Assembly (NCBI GenBank): GCA_907163375.1
Contig: CAJQUW010002209.1
Coordinates: forward strand, 1 to 64,000
DNA: 64,000 nt
DNA from: Prostheceraeus crozeri
Taxonomy: Eukaryota > Platyhelminthes > Polycladida > Euryleptidae
Direction: 5' to 3'
In this document: in pieces, positions 54,847 to 62,786 of the stretch
Position numbering within the stretch: position 1 is the stretch's first letter
How the letters are laid out: the number at the start of each line of letters is the position of its first letter
Notes under the pieces: model-generated
Told to the model about the DNA's origin: nothing
Seen by the model: only the letters and a program-made list of their open reading frames with translations
Database searches by the model: none
Translations under genes and position numbers: made by a program

Positions 54847-55197
54847 ATGGCGAAACGTAAAAGTCAAAAGTCTTCAAAGTTTTCTTCAGCTATTCAAGCT
54901 CTCCGACGAATGAAAGCAAATCAGCGATACAATGCTATACGACATGCTAACGATAAATTCATTTGTGAAATTATTTCTCATGTGAGGAAGTTGAGGACGA
55001 AGAAATTAGCGCCAAAACAACGAAAGTTACTTAAGCGATATGCTACGAAATTGCGTTTCATCTCCAATCCTAAAGTCACCCTTCAAAGAAAGAGGAAAAC
55101 TCTAACACAAAAGGGCGGTTTCCTTTCAGCAATACTTCCAATGATAGCTCCTGCCGTGGGCAACCTATTGGGTAATATCTTTGGCTCTAAGCGTTAA
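54847..55197 (+). CDS. Basic protein with Gly-Gly hydrophobic tail (Polinton 2)
   Basis: The 116-residue protein has a Lys/Arg-rich helical body (NAIRHANDKFICEIISHVRKL) and an RKTLTQKGGFL site, after which comes a hydrophobic tail (LPMIAPAVGNLLGNIFG). This plan recurs in Polintons and recalls adenoviral precursors cut at Gly-Gly sites by the viral protease, freeing a membrane-active tail. It lies directly before the ATPase gene. Confidence 0.6.
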   Translation: MAKRKSQKSSKFSSAIQALRRMKANQRYNAIRHANDKFICEIISHVRKLRTKKLAPKQRKLLKRYATKLRFISNPKVTLQRKRKTLTQKGGFLSAILPMIAPAVGNLLGNIFGSKR

Positions 55198-55228
55198 TTA
55201 TGCAAATGTTGAATCTCAAAGTAATAAA

Positions 55229-55846
55229 ATGGATTTCAGACTTCAATGTGATAAAGTTCTGACTGTATCAGGTCCATCTCATGCAGGTAAAACTGTTTTC
55301 ACGCTGAATTTATTGGATAAAAGAAGGGAGTTGTTTAAGGAACCTATCAATCGAGTGATTTGGTGTTATGGTATTTATCAACCGTCGCTGTTTCAGGAAT
55401 TGCAAAGTCGCAACTTTATTCGACATGAAGGAATTATTCCAGTGAATAAACTTCAGTCTAATGATGTTGTTGTATTGGATGATTTATTAAAAGAAAGTAA
55501 GAATTCAAAAGATGTTACAGATATGTTCACTCGCGCAGCACACCATAAAAGGTGCTTTATCATCTATATCACACAAAATTTGTTTCCTGATGGAAAAGAA
55601 GCTCGTACACGAAACCTGAATACACACTATTATGCTATTTTCAAGAATCCGCGAGATAAAAGTCAATTTGAAATTTTAGCGCGACAAGTTGCACCCAGAG
55701 GATCAAAAGCCTTAATTGAAATTTTTCAAGCAGCTACTGAAAAACCATACGGTTACTTATTCATTGACTTTACGCAAGAGTGTCCGGAAGAATTTAGATT
55801 TCGAAGTGATATTTTGAAAACTCCCATGATTATCTACAAACTATGA
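55229..55846 (+). CDS. Packaging ATPase (FtsK/HerA type) of Polinton 2
   Basis: The frame from ATG 55229 is open for 205 codons. The Walker A motif is GPSHAGKT (residues 15-22) and Walker B is VVVLDDL. HHKRCFIIYITQN provides the sensor-like strand. The C-terminus YLFIDFTQECPEEFRFRSDI is typical of Polinton ATPases. The stop overlaps the next start as ATGA (55843-55846), a sign of tightly packed genes. It reads whole. Confidence 0.92.
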   Translation: MDFRLQCDKVLTVSGPSHAGKTVFTLNLLDKRRELFKEPINRVIWCYGIYQPSLFQELQSRNFIRHEGIIPVNKLQSNDVVVLDDLLKESKNSKDVTDMFTRAAHHKRCFIIYITQNLFPDGKEARTRNLNTHYYAIFKNPRDKSQFEILARQVAPRGSKALIEIFQAATEKPYGYLFIDFTQECPEEFRFRSDILKTPMIIYKL

Positions 55847-56535
55847 GTTCTTATTCTCGCATGATTGTTATTCCTCAGGATGAATATGTACAATTGACTG
55901 CCATGCAGCAAGTAAAGCAACCTCTTGCAAATCAAATGTATAGGAAAGAAATAGATTATCAGCAAAATGTTCACATCAAAGATCCACATCGTGCTGTATT
56001 ATTACAATCGGAAACTGTTGAGCAATTGAAAAACTTGAAGAATAAGATGCGTGACTCTGTATCGACTGCTACACCTTTAGCATCTCGCGCACATGCCATA
56101 TCTCTTTTCAACAGTATTGAACCCCATCTCAATGTAAATGATAGAGGAGAAATCATTACAGATGAAAATAAAGTGATTGATGCTTCACGTTATGAAGACT
56201 TGATTCAGTATGCGACACGTAGAAAGCGCCGTCAGGGCTATGTTCCACCTGGTTGGTCATACTTTCTTAAACTATTGAAAAAGCATAATGTGCCAAAATT
56301 TGCTTTAAATAATGAGACATTGAAAGAACTTGATTCAACAGTGGCTACTACTCCAATGCTTCAGGCGATGAAAATGCCAACAAATTGGTTTAAGACGTCA
56401 CCTGCTACATCCCCTCCCACACTCACTAAGCAAACAAGAGGAAGAACTCGACGTAGATCTACATCGCCACTAAAACTGGTAAAAGGAAAACGTAAAACAG
56501 CTCCTCCTAGGAAATACATGTTCTCAGACTATTAA
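55843..56535 (+). CDS. Conserved ATPase-adjacent protein (Polinton 2)
   Basis: The 230-residue protein begins with RMIVIPQDEYVQL, similar to the VVVPKSDMNE segment near 16.1 kb of Polinton 1, so both elements share this gene. The middle is helical, with a GYVPPGWSYFLKLLKKHNVP segment. The tail is rich in Ser/Thr/Pro and Arg/Lys (RGRTRRRSTSP). No function is known for this recurrent Polinton protein. A role in genome packaging is plausible from its place. Confidence 0.6.
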   Translation: MSSYSRMIVIPQDEYVQLTAMQQVKQPLANQMYRKEIDYQQNVHIKDPHRAVLLQSETVEQLKNLKNKMRDSVSTATPLASRAHAISLFNSIEPHLNVNDRGEIITDENKVIDASRYEDLIQYATRRKRRQGYVPPGWSYFLKLLKKHNVPKFALNNETLKELDSTVATTPMLQAMKMPTNWFKTSPATSPPTLTKQTRGRTRRRSTSPLKLVKGKRKTAPPRKYMFSDY

Positions 56536-56536
56536 T

Positions 56537-56752
56537 ATGAAGCAGATGTGTTGCTTGCCATGTAATGAGCCGCCAGAGGTGAATGTCGTTGTCACTTGCA
56601 CTTGCTGCGCCAGCTCTCATAATGAAACCCCTAAGCAATGTCAACACGATCGCAAAACCGCTAAAGCTAAATGCTGCAGTTGTTGTAAATGTAGAAAGGC
56701 AAGAAAACAAAAAGATGAGAAGGAGGAAAAAGAGTCAGTCGTCATCGACTGA
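56537..56752 (+). CDS. Cys-rich ORF overlapping the integrase start (Polinton 2)
   Basis: The ATG lies one base after the preceding stop. The 71-residue peptide has about 13 cysteines in CxxC and CC pairs (QMCCLPCNEP, CTCCASS, KCCSCCKCRK) and an acidic tail. It overlaps the integrase in another frame. Polinton 1 has a Cys-containing frame in the same slot. It could be a metal-binding peptide or the leader of the integrase message. Confidence 0.4.
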   Translation: MKQMCCLPCNEPPEVNVVVTCTCCASSHNETPKQCQHDRKTAKAKCCSCCKCRKARKQKDEKEEKESVVID

Positions 56753-57803
56753 ACGTTTGAAGTCAATCTATTATGATGTAAAACATCCGGCAGGATTTGC
56801 ATCTATCAAGAAATTATCAAAAGCGAGTGGTCTTCCACAATCACAAGTGAAACGATGGTTAAAGGGTCAGGCTACCTATACACTCCACAAACAAGCGAAA
56901 AAGAAGTACCGCACCCGCCATTATATTGTTCATGACATCGATGAACAGTGGCAAGCAGATTTGTGTGATGTTGCCTCCATTTCAAAACATAACTCGGGCA
57001 ATAATTTTATTTTAACCGTCATTGATATTTTCTCGCGTTATGCGTGGGCTCAACCTTTAAAAACTAAAGAAGGGAAAGGAGTAGCAAAAGCATTCCAAAC
57101 AATTTTTCGAGAAGGTCGCATTCCAAAAAGAATTCAGAGTGATCAAGGAAAAGAGTTTGAAAATCAGCATGTGACAAGATTATTTGAGAGGCATGACATT
57201 GAGTTGTTTAGTGTAAAGAGCGCTTATAAAGCTGCACTCGTTGAACGTTTTAATCGCACATTAAAAAATCGCTTGTGGCGACATTTTACTGCCAACTTGA
57301 CACAAAATTGGACAAAGGTTCTACAAGATACACTCCATGCCTACAATCACTCTATCCATCGTTCTATTGGACTCAGACCAGTAGATGTAAATGCTGACAA
57401 TGTAGATAAAGTGCGCGAATCATTCCAACGTAAACGCACTCATGTGAAAAGTGATGTGAAAATTGGTGATAAAGTTCGTATCTCAAAAGTGAAAAGTGTT
57501 TTTGCTAAAGGGTACCTCCCGAATTGGACAGAGGAGGTATTTACAGTATCAAGGATTAATCAAAAAGACTCTCCGACCACCTACAAGTTGAAAGATTACG
57601 ATAATGAAGAAATTGAGGGTAGCTTTTACCGCGATGAGATTGAGGTAGTTACTGAAAGTGAAACATATTTGGTAGAGAAAATCATTCGATGTAAAAAACG
57701 GCAAGGTGAAGAATGGTGTCTTGTTAAATGGACTGGCTATCCTTCAAGTATGAACTCTTGGATGCGTCGTGCCGACATCTTTCATCTAAGTGATCGACAG
57801 TGA
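56583..57803 (+). CDS. Retroviral-like integrase with chromodomain (Polinton 2)
   Basis: The 406-residue protein has a helix-turn-helix segment (SIKKLSKASGLPQSQVKRWL), the YTLHK junction, and the rve core with QADLCD, IQSDQGKEFEN and ALVERFNRTLKN as the three acidic motifs. An HAYNHSIHRSIGLRPVDV helix and an SH3-like segment follow, then a chromodomain (TYLVEKIIRCKKRQG...LVKWTGYPSSMNSW). It aligns with the Polinton 1 integrase over its whole length and reads whole. Confidence 0.93.
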   Translation: MSLSLALAAPALIMKPLSNVNTIAKPLKLNAAVVVNVERQENKKMRRRKKSQSSSTERLKSIYYDVKHPAGFASIKKLSKASGLPQSQVKRWLKGQATYTLHKQAKKKYRTRHYIVHDIDEQWQADLCDVASISKHNSGNNFILTVIDIFSRYAWAQPLKTKEGKGVAKAFQTIFREGRIPKRIQSDQGKEFENQHVTRLFERHDIELFSVKSAYKAALVERFNRTLKNRLWRHFTANLTQNWTKVLQDTLHAYNHSIHRSIGLRPVDVNADNVDKVRESFQRKRTHVKSDVKIGDKVRISKVKSVFAKGYLPNWTEEVFTVSRINQKDSPTTYKLKDYDNEEIEGSFYRDEIEVVTESETYLVEKIIRCKKRQGEEWCLVKWTGYPSSMNSWMRRADIFHLSDRQ

Positions 57804-57844
57804 TTCATGCAAAGTTGTAACTAACAATGTTTAGGGTTTGAGCT

Positions 57845-58300
57845 ATGAATCCAACTGCCTCATTTTATTCACGACCCTCCTATGTAAGTGGTGGAGGACA
57901 AATTTACATCGGTGCTCGCCGCCAACGTGGAGGTAGCATACTTGGTGCACTGAAATCTGCTGTAGCACCTCTCATATCCAATGTCGGTAGATCTTTAAAA
58001 CGAAATGTTTTAAGTAATGCCGTTGGCTTTGCTGGTGATGTTGCTAGTGATCTTTCCAGAGGTAGAAGTTTTAAGAGCAGTTTGTTGAATCGTGGGAAGG
58101 AACGCGGTTTAAAAACATTGAAGCAGACCATTGCTGGTGTTACTCAAGGAAAGAAATCACCTAAACGAATGAAAAAAGGAAAGAGGAAACATCGCGGAGC
58201 TGGTAAGGTGCGATCTTCAGTCAAAAGGCATTCACGCAAACGTCGCAGAGGCTCTAATCATTCATCAGGCGCTAAACGACGACGCTGCTATAACTTCTAA
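57845..58300 (+). CDS. Basic precursor-like protein before the capsid gene (Polinton 2)
   Basis: The 151-residue protein has ARRQRGG (a likely protease site), an amphipathic stretch (ILGALKSAVAPLISNVGRSL), a helical middle (VGFAGDVASDLSRGRSFKSSL) and a strongly basic tail (KRMKKGKRKHRG, KRHSRKRRRG). This plan recurs just upstream of the capsid gene in many Polintons and recalls adenovirus pVI or core precursors. The Polinton 1 counterpart is at 22.7 kb. Confidence 0.65.
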   Translation: MNPTASFYSRPSYVSGGGQIYIGARRQRGGSILGALKSAVAPLISNVGRSLKRNVLSNAVGFAGDVASDLSRGRSFKSSLLNRGKERGLKTLKQTIAGVTQGKKSPKRMKKGKRKHRGAGKVRSSVKRHSRKRRRGSNHSSGAKRRRCYNF

Positions 58301-58302
58301 TC

Positions 58303-59513
58303 ATGGAGTGTAAAACTTCCGGTTTTTGTTTGTTCGATCAACAAGCCATACAGACAGATATTCTTAGTTCAAGTATTGTAGATTATCATCCTCGAACAGC
58401 TGAGAATGCTTCCCCATTGAATTTGTTATTCCTGGTGGTAGTGATGACTACATAGATTTGAGTTATGCGATGCTTGATTTGAGGTTTAGAATTCAGCAAG
58501 CAGATGGAACTGCTATTGACGATGCACATAAAGTTGGACTGAACAATTTACCATTGACTACATTACTTCGTGATGTTTCTCTAACGATTGGAGAGCAGCA
58601 GGTGGAAGGTGGTCAAAGCGATTATCCCTATAAATCATATTTCAATCATGTATCACAGTTTCATCCAGCAGCACAAAAAAGTCATATGGAAGCCATGGGA
58701 TGGTACAGAGATGAAGCAGGAAAATTTGATGTTGAAACAAACAGTGGCTTTGTAAAGCGATCTGCTATGATTAAAGATAGTAGAGTATGTCAGCTATATG
58801 GTCCGCTGAATTTAGACTTCTTTAGACAGTCAAAGTTTTTACTCTGTAATGCCAGCATGCGACTCAAGCTGACATTGAATAAGCCTGAATTTGCGCTGAA
58901 TGCATTTGCTAAAGTTGACAATTTTAGAATTCATGTGGAAGATATTGCACTTTACATTCGTCGAGTAGTACCGAATCCAAGTGTCATTAGAGGACATGCT
59001 GAAGGTCTTAACCGCCAAAATGCCATTTACCCCGTTCAGCATACAAAGCTTCTCACCTTTACAATTCCGAAAGATCAAAAGAGTTTCATGAAAGATGGCC
59101 TCTTTCCATCGGAAGCACCGAAGCTCCTCATGGTGGCAATGGTTGAAAATGATGCATTTAATGGTAATATAAAGAAGAATCCTTTCAATTTTAAACACAA
59201 TCAGTTAAGTGAAATTGCTTTACGTGAAATTGGTGTGAGTCATCCTGGTCCACCCTACAAACCAGATTTTGCTGCGGATCAATTTATGCGCAGTTATGTT
59301 GATTTTATGGATGTCTTTGGCTTTTACAATACGGATGATACCAGCGGACTGACTATGAAAGAGTTTAAGAGTGGATATACTATTTATGCATTTGATTTGA
59401 CTGCTGACAGCGATATTAGTGCACCCTATCGTCAAGCGAACGTGCCTCATAATATTCGTTTGGATTTGACGTTCAAAAGAACACTACCTGAGACGATCAA
59501 TGTATTAATTTAA
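58303..59513 (+). pseudogene. Double-jelly-roll major capsid protein of Polinton 2
   Basis: The region encodes the usual Polinton capsid landmarks: IVDYHPRTAEN near the start, YAMLDLRFRIQQADGT, GLNNLPLTTLLRDVSLTIGEQQVEGG, YPYKSYFN, RLKLTLNKPEFALN, and a C-terminal TIYAFDLTADSD...RLDLTFKRTLPETINVLI. It follows the basic precursor by two bases and precedes the protease, as in Polinton 1. It seems slightly damaged, but most of it reads open. Confidence 0.88.
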
Positions 59514-59578
59514 GCAGTCTTCGATTCAAATATTGAAATTACAAAGTATCGTGACGTGATTCTTCAGTATAATCGTTA

Positions 59579-60040
59579 ATGAGTTGGTTGACTGCTGACG
59601 ATATTAAGACTAAAGTGCAGCGTAATGCAGACGAAGCGACGTTGAAAGCTTTCGATAATGTCTATTCACTCGATACCTTACCACCTGCAGTAAATCACTA
59701 TCCCATCTTTATTGTGCTAAACACTCATTCTCAGAATTTAGGCGGTGAGCATTGGAAAGCGATCTTTATTGGAGAAGACCGACGTGGTGAACTATTTGAC
59801 TCTCTTGCTCAACCTCCAAATATACCAACACAGCAGTGGTTGAGAAAACATACGCGTCAATATCAGCGAAATGAACGCATACTACAACATCCACTTTCAT
59901 CAACGCGTGGTGCTTTTGTACTGTACTTCATCTTAAAACGTTTACATGTATCTCGATTTGCATCTATTATTCGAAACTTTTCATGTAATCCATCCTCTAA
60001 TGAAAAAATGATTTGTAAGTTCTATCATGATTTGAAATAA
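59579..60040 (+). CDS. Adenain-like cysteine protease of Polinton 2
   Basis: The 153-residue protein begins MSWLTADDI, a typical adenain-like N-terminus. GGEHWKAIFI holds the His motif, RGELFDSLAQPP the Asp/Asn-type strand, and a QHPLSSTRGAFVLYF block corresponds to the nucleophile region. It lies directly downstream of the capsid gene. The family processes capsid and core precursors at Gly-rich sites such as those in the basic proteins here. Confidence 0.75.
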   Translation: MSWLTADDIKTKVQRNADEATLKAFDNVYSLDTLPPAVNHYPIFIVLNTHSQNLGGEHWKAIFIGEDRRGELFDSLAQPPNIPTQQWLRKHTRQYQRNERILQHPLSSTRGAFVLYFILKRLHVSRFASIIRNFSCNPSSNEKMICKFYHDLK

Positions 60041-60067
60041 AAACATCATGTTGGAAAAAATTGTTTT

Positions 60068-60613
60068 TTATTTTACAATCCGCTGGGTACGTACATACTC
60101 AATGAGATAGTCTAGGATCACATTTGCTTGTACATGAGATTTTAGTCCAGTAATGATCACTTTACTATTATGAAAGATTGCCACATGTACAGGTAACCAA
60201 CAACTAATGAGAGCTGCAGGAAAAAGTTCGGGTTCATAACACAAATTGTAACTGCTGGTACGAATCTTCAAAAATGATACACTTTCACTCAATTGAGTAG
60301 AGATCACCATATTGTCCACAGTCAGATTCGACATCACACACCTCTCCCTCTTCCATATCCGACGTAGTAGTCTTTGTAGCTCTAAGCGCATTGACTGCGC
60401 CGATGAATGAGAAAGGGCGCCGAGAATCTGTACAGTTCCATTTGGGAAGAGTTGAAGATTCCGTGAATTGTTCATCTTCACCACTAACATTTGAGGTCGG
60501 CCCGGGTAATACTTGCTGTTTGGAAGCTGTTGGTGTAATGTTGTGAGATCGATTTTGGTGTAGAGTCTGAAGCGACGGAGAATGTTGACGATGGTGTAGC
60601 GATGGCGCTTCAT
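60068..60613 (-). CDS. TATA-binding-protein-like protein (Polinton 2)
   Basis: From ATG 60613 the 181-residue protein has two TBP-like half-repeats. The first has LVVKMNNSRNLQLFPNGTVQILG followed by a helix (AQSMRLELQRLLRRI). The second has YEPELFPAALISCWLPVHVAIFHNSKVIITGLKS followed by a helix (ANVILDYLIEYVR). The strand-Gly-turn-strand then helix plan and the ELFP...VIITG blocks match both TBP and the Polinton 1 protein at 26.1-26.7 kb. The gene faces the protease gene tail to tail. Presence in two diverged elements argues for function. Confidence 0.6.
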   Translation of the reverse strand: MKRHRYTIVNILRRFRLYTKIDLTTLHQQLPNSKYYPGRPQMLVVKMNNSRNLQLFPNGTVQILGALSHSSAQSMRLELQRLLRRIWKRERCVMSNLTVDNMVISTQLSESVSFLKIRTSSYNLCYEPELFPAALISCWLPVHVAIFHNSKVIITGLKSHVQANVILDYLIEYVRTQRIVK

Positions 60614-60935
60614 GATGAAAGAATGAGTAAATTGAGCGATGCACCTTCCTTTTATACTTCTCCCAACTACCTTGATGAAATGTGAAGTTAGTATGAAGTT
60701 GGGAATGATAGAGTTGAATTCGCCGATTGTTGACGCGCAACCAGATGCGATTTCCAATACGTGAATGTCTTTTCATATAGAAGTATTTCAAGTCCTTCAT
60801 GATTTGATGTAGAGATTGAAAATGACGATAAGATAAAACAAACTCTCTTCTCACATTTCCAGTTGAATCTTTGAAATAGACGTTTCGATCATGATCCGTT
60901 TCAATACGTTGTAGGGAATCTAATTTCCAACTCAT
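60285..60935 (-). CDS. Possible PC4-like transcription cofactor, paralog 1 (Polinton 2)
   Basis: The 216-residue frame has two similar blocks. The first runs from LQRIETDHDRNVYFKDSTG to LSYRHFQSLHQIMKDL. The second runs from GNRIWLRVNNRRIQLYHSQ to a W-containing helix (SWEKYKRKVHRSI). Both recall the beta-ridge and helix of PC4 (Sub1), where strands lead to a 'GI.L...W..L' helix. The last third overlaps the TBP-like gene in another frame and may not be functional. A paralog lies just upstream. Confidence 0.4.
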   Translation of the reverse strand: MSWKLDSLQRIETDHDRNVYFKDSTGNVRREFVLSYRHFQSLHQIMKDLKYFYMKRHSRIGNRIWLRVNNRRIQLYHSQLHTNFTFHQGSWEKYKRKVHRSIYSFFHHEAPSLHHRQHSPSLQTLHQNRSHNITPTASKQQVLPGPTSNVSGEDEQFTESSTLPKWNCTDSRRPFSFIGAVNALRATKTTTSDMEEGEVCDVESDCGQYGDLYSIE

Positions 60936-60957
60936 CGTGCGTGGTAGTCATGTCTGA

Positions 60958-61314
60958 TTAAGATTTGCATAGTAGGGCGATGAACTCACGACGAATAAAT
61001 GTCATGATGGAGCGATGTATGTATCTTCTATACTTCTCCCAATTGTATTTGCGAAATGAGAAACAGTTTGCGGAATGAGAATGGTAGATTTGAATTTCAT
61101 TTCTGTAATGTTGAAGCCAAACTTGATCACCCAAGGAGATGAATCTTAATGTTTCAAAATATTCCAAATCCCTCATGATATCATTGAGGTTGACAAATTG
61201 TCGCCATGTTAATGTAATACCTCTTGATGTATGACCATGAGAATTTTTGAAGTGTACGTTTCCATCACGATCAACTCTGATATATTGTAGAGAGTCCAAA
61301 ATCCAAGTCTTCAT
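60958..61314 (-). CDS. Possible PC4-like transcription cofactor, paralog 2 (Polinton 2)
   Basis: From ATG 61314 the 118-residue protein is clearly paralogous to the gene at 60.3-60.9 kb: LDSLQYIRVDRDGNVHFKNS, a GITLTWRQFVNLNDIMRDLEYF helix, GDQVWLQHYRNEIQIYHS and NWEKYRRYIHRSI. The GITLTWRQF part is closest to the PC4 'GISL...QW' signature. It is divergent from the WEVGL gene at 61,350 with only 35 bases between the start codons, so the two probably share a compact promoter. Confidence 0.45.
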   Translation of the reverse strand: MKTWILDSLQYIRVDRDGNVHFKNSHGHTSRGITLTWRQFVNLNDIMRDLEYFETLRFISLGDQVWLQHYRNEIQIYHSHSANCFSFRKYNWEKYRRYIHRSIMTFIRREFIALLCKS

Positions 61315-61349
61315 GATGTTATGCAAAGTCGCAGATCAGCAATATAAAA

Positions 61350-62747
61350 ATGTCGTTTTATCATATTTTGCTTAGCAATGTGGCTACAAAGAGATTTGCT
61401 AGTAATCGAGCCGCACTCTTTTCTACTCCCATTGATCATGCACAACAGCTAAATGGAAATTGGGAAGTGGGTGTCACTCAACTTGTTTATAGCAACTGTG
61501 TCTATACTTTTGATCATGAGGTGATGACTATTAATATGAGACGTACAGCTGCTTACCAATGTGAAAAGGGGTGCCGAGTATACATTCCACAGTGGTCAAA
61601 GAAAGATCTCTTATCATGTAAAAAGTTTATATATGATTTCTTGAATAAAGCGTGTAAACATATTGTCCAATTTACTCCGCACAATGATGATCATAATTAT
61701 GTACATCATGTAGTTGAGAAAGATTGGATTGTTGGTTTAAGTCCAAGTTTAAGAAATGATTTAGGCTACCTCGCTAGCGCCTTAACAAGCTATGATAATT
61801 TTAACGTTAATTACCACATAAGTGGTCATAAACAGTTAATATATCGAGAGGAAGCTTATTATGTAGATCTTATTCCAAAAAATGAGAAGACGTTGGTGAA
61901 GAAGATTGTGACTAAGCCAAGAAAGACAAATATGACTCCTGAAACATTATTGAAGAAATTTAATTATCTCCTTCGAGTTGATGGTAAACAAGTGGCAACA
62001 TTGACTTATATCAAATCATCTAATCATATTGCAATAAGTAAATTAAATGATGATGATCTAGTATTAGTTTGTTCAAAAGATTTTCATCAGTTCTTACGAC
62101 ATCGTTCTGCAGCTGTTCATGGAAAATCTGATATGCAACATTTACCATGTGAAAGGCCAAATCAATTTGATGCAGAATGGGCCGTATCTTTATACAGAAA
62201 GTGTGTAGAGCCTTTTGGTGGTATCTTACATGAAACAAGAGTGTTGATGCCTCGCATTATTACTTCGGTTAAATTGGTTGTAGATTATTTAAATGAAGTG
62301 ATTAATGAGCAACATATTTCATTTTCTGAAAAAGAAGGTACTTTGTCTCTCACTATAAATGGAAAAGGTATTGAACTTATTATGGATAAAACTCTAATGG
62401 ACATTTTGGGTTTTGATCAAAATATCTTTAAAAGTGGTACTGTAACCAAAGCTAGCGCAGACATGTCGCTATCGCGTCGTATTAACTATTTTCAGATCTA
62501 TTCCAATATTGGTGAAGATGTACGTGTGGGAGATGTTGAAGCTCCATTGCTAGCAATGATACCATACCAGCCAAAAAGCTGCAGTATTTTATCTGAGCAT
62601 ACTTTCAAGAAAGTGCATTATACAAAGCTGAAATCAAACTACATCCCACAAATTGATATTGCCATTTATGACGATGCTGGTGCGTTGATTCCTTTTCATA
62701 AAGATGCTGTGACAAGTATTACACTCCATTTCCGAATGAAGAGTTAA
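61350..62747 (+). CDS. WEVGL-family structural-type protein A (Polinton 2)
   Basis: The 465-residue protein opens with YHILLSNVATKRFASNRAALFSTPIDHAQQLNGNWEVGVTQLVY, the family signature. A second module with an 'LPCERPNQFDAEWAVSLYR' block and a DKTLMDILGF segment follows. The end, IPQIDIAIYDDAGALIPF...ITLHFRMKS, matches the ends of the two Polinton 1 proteins. It reads whole. A minor capsid or penton/fibre-type role is likely but unproven. Confidence 0.65.
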   Translation: MSFYHILLSNVATKRFASNRAALFSTPIDHAQQLNGNWEVGVTQLVYSNCVYTFDHEVMTINMRRTAAYQCEKGCRVYIPQWSKKDLLSCKKFIYDFLNKACKHIVQFTPHNDDHNYVHHVVEKDWIVGLSPSLRNDLGYLASALTSYDNFNVNYHISGHKQLIYREEAYYVDLIPKNEKTLVKKIVTKPRKTNMTPETLLKKFNYLLRVDGKQVATLTYIKSSNHIAISKLNDDDLVLVCSKDFHQFLRHRSAAVHGKSDMQHLPCERPNQFDAEWAVSLYRKCVEPFGGILHETRVLMPRIITSVKLVVDYLNEVINEQHISFSEKEGTLSLTINGKGIELIMDKTLMDILGFDQNIFKSGTVTKASADMSLSRRINYFQIYSNIGEDVRVGDVEAPLLAMIPYQPKSCSILSEHTFKKVHYTKLKSNYIPQIDIAIYDDAGALIPFHKDAVTSITLHFRMKS

Positions 62748-62786
62748 TGCAAAAGTATGCTATTATATTTTTCCAATGTGAATAAT

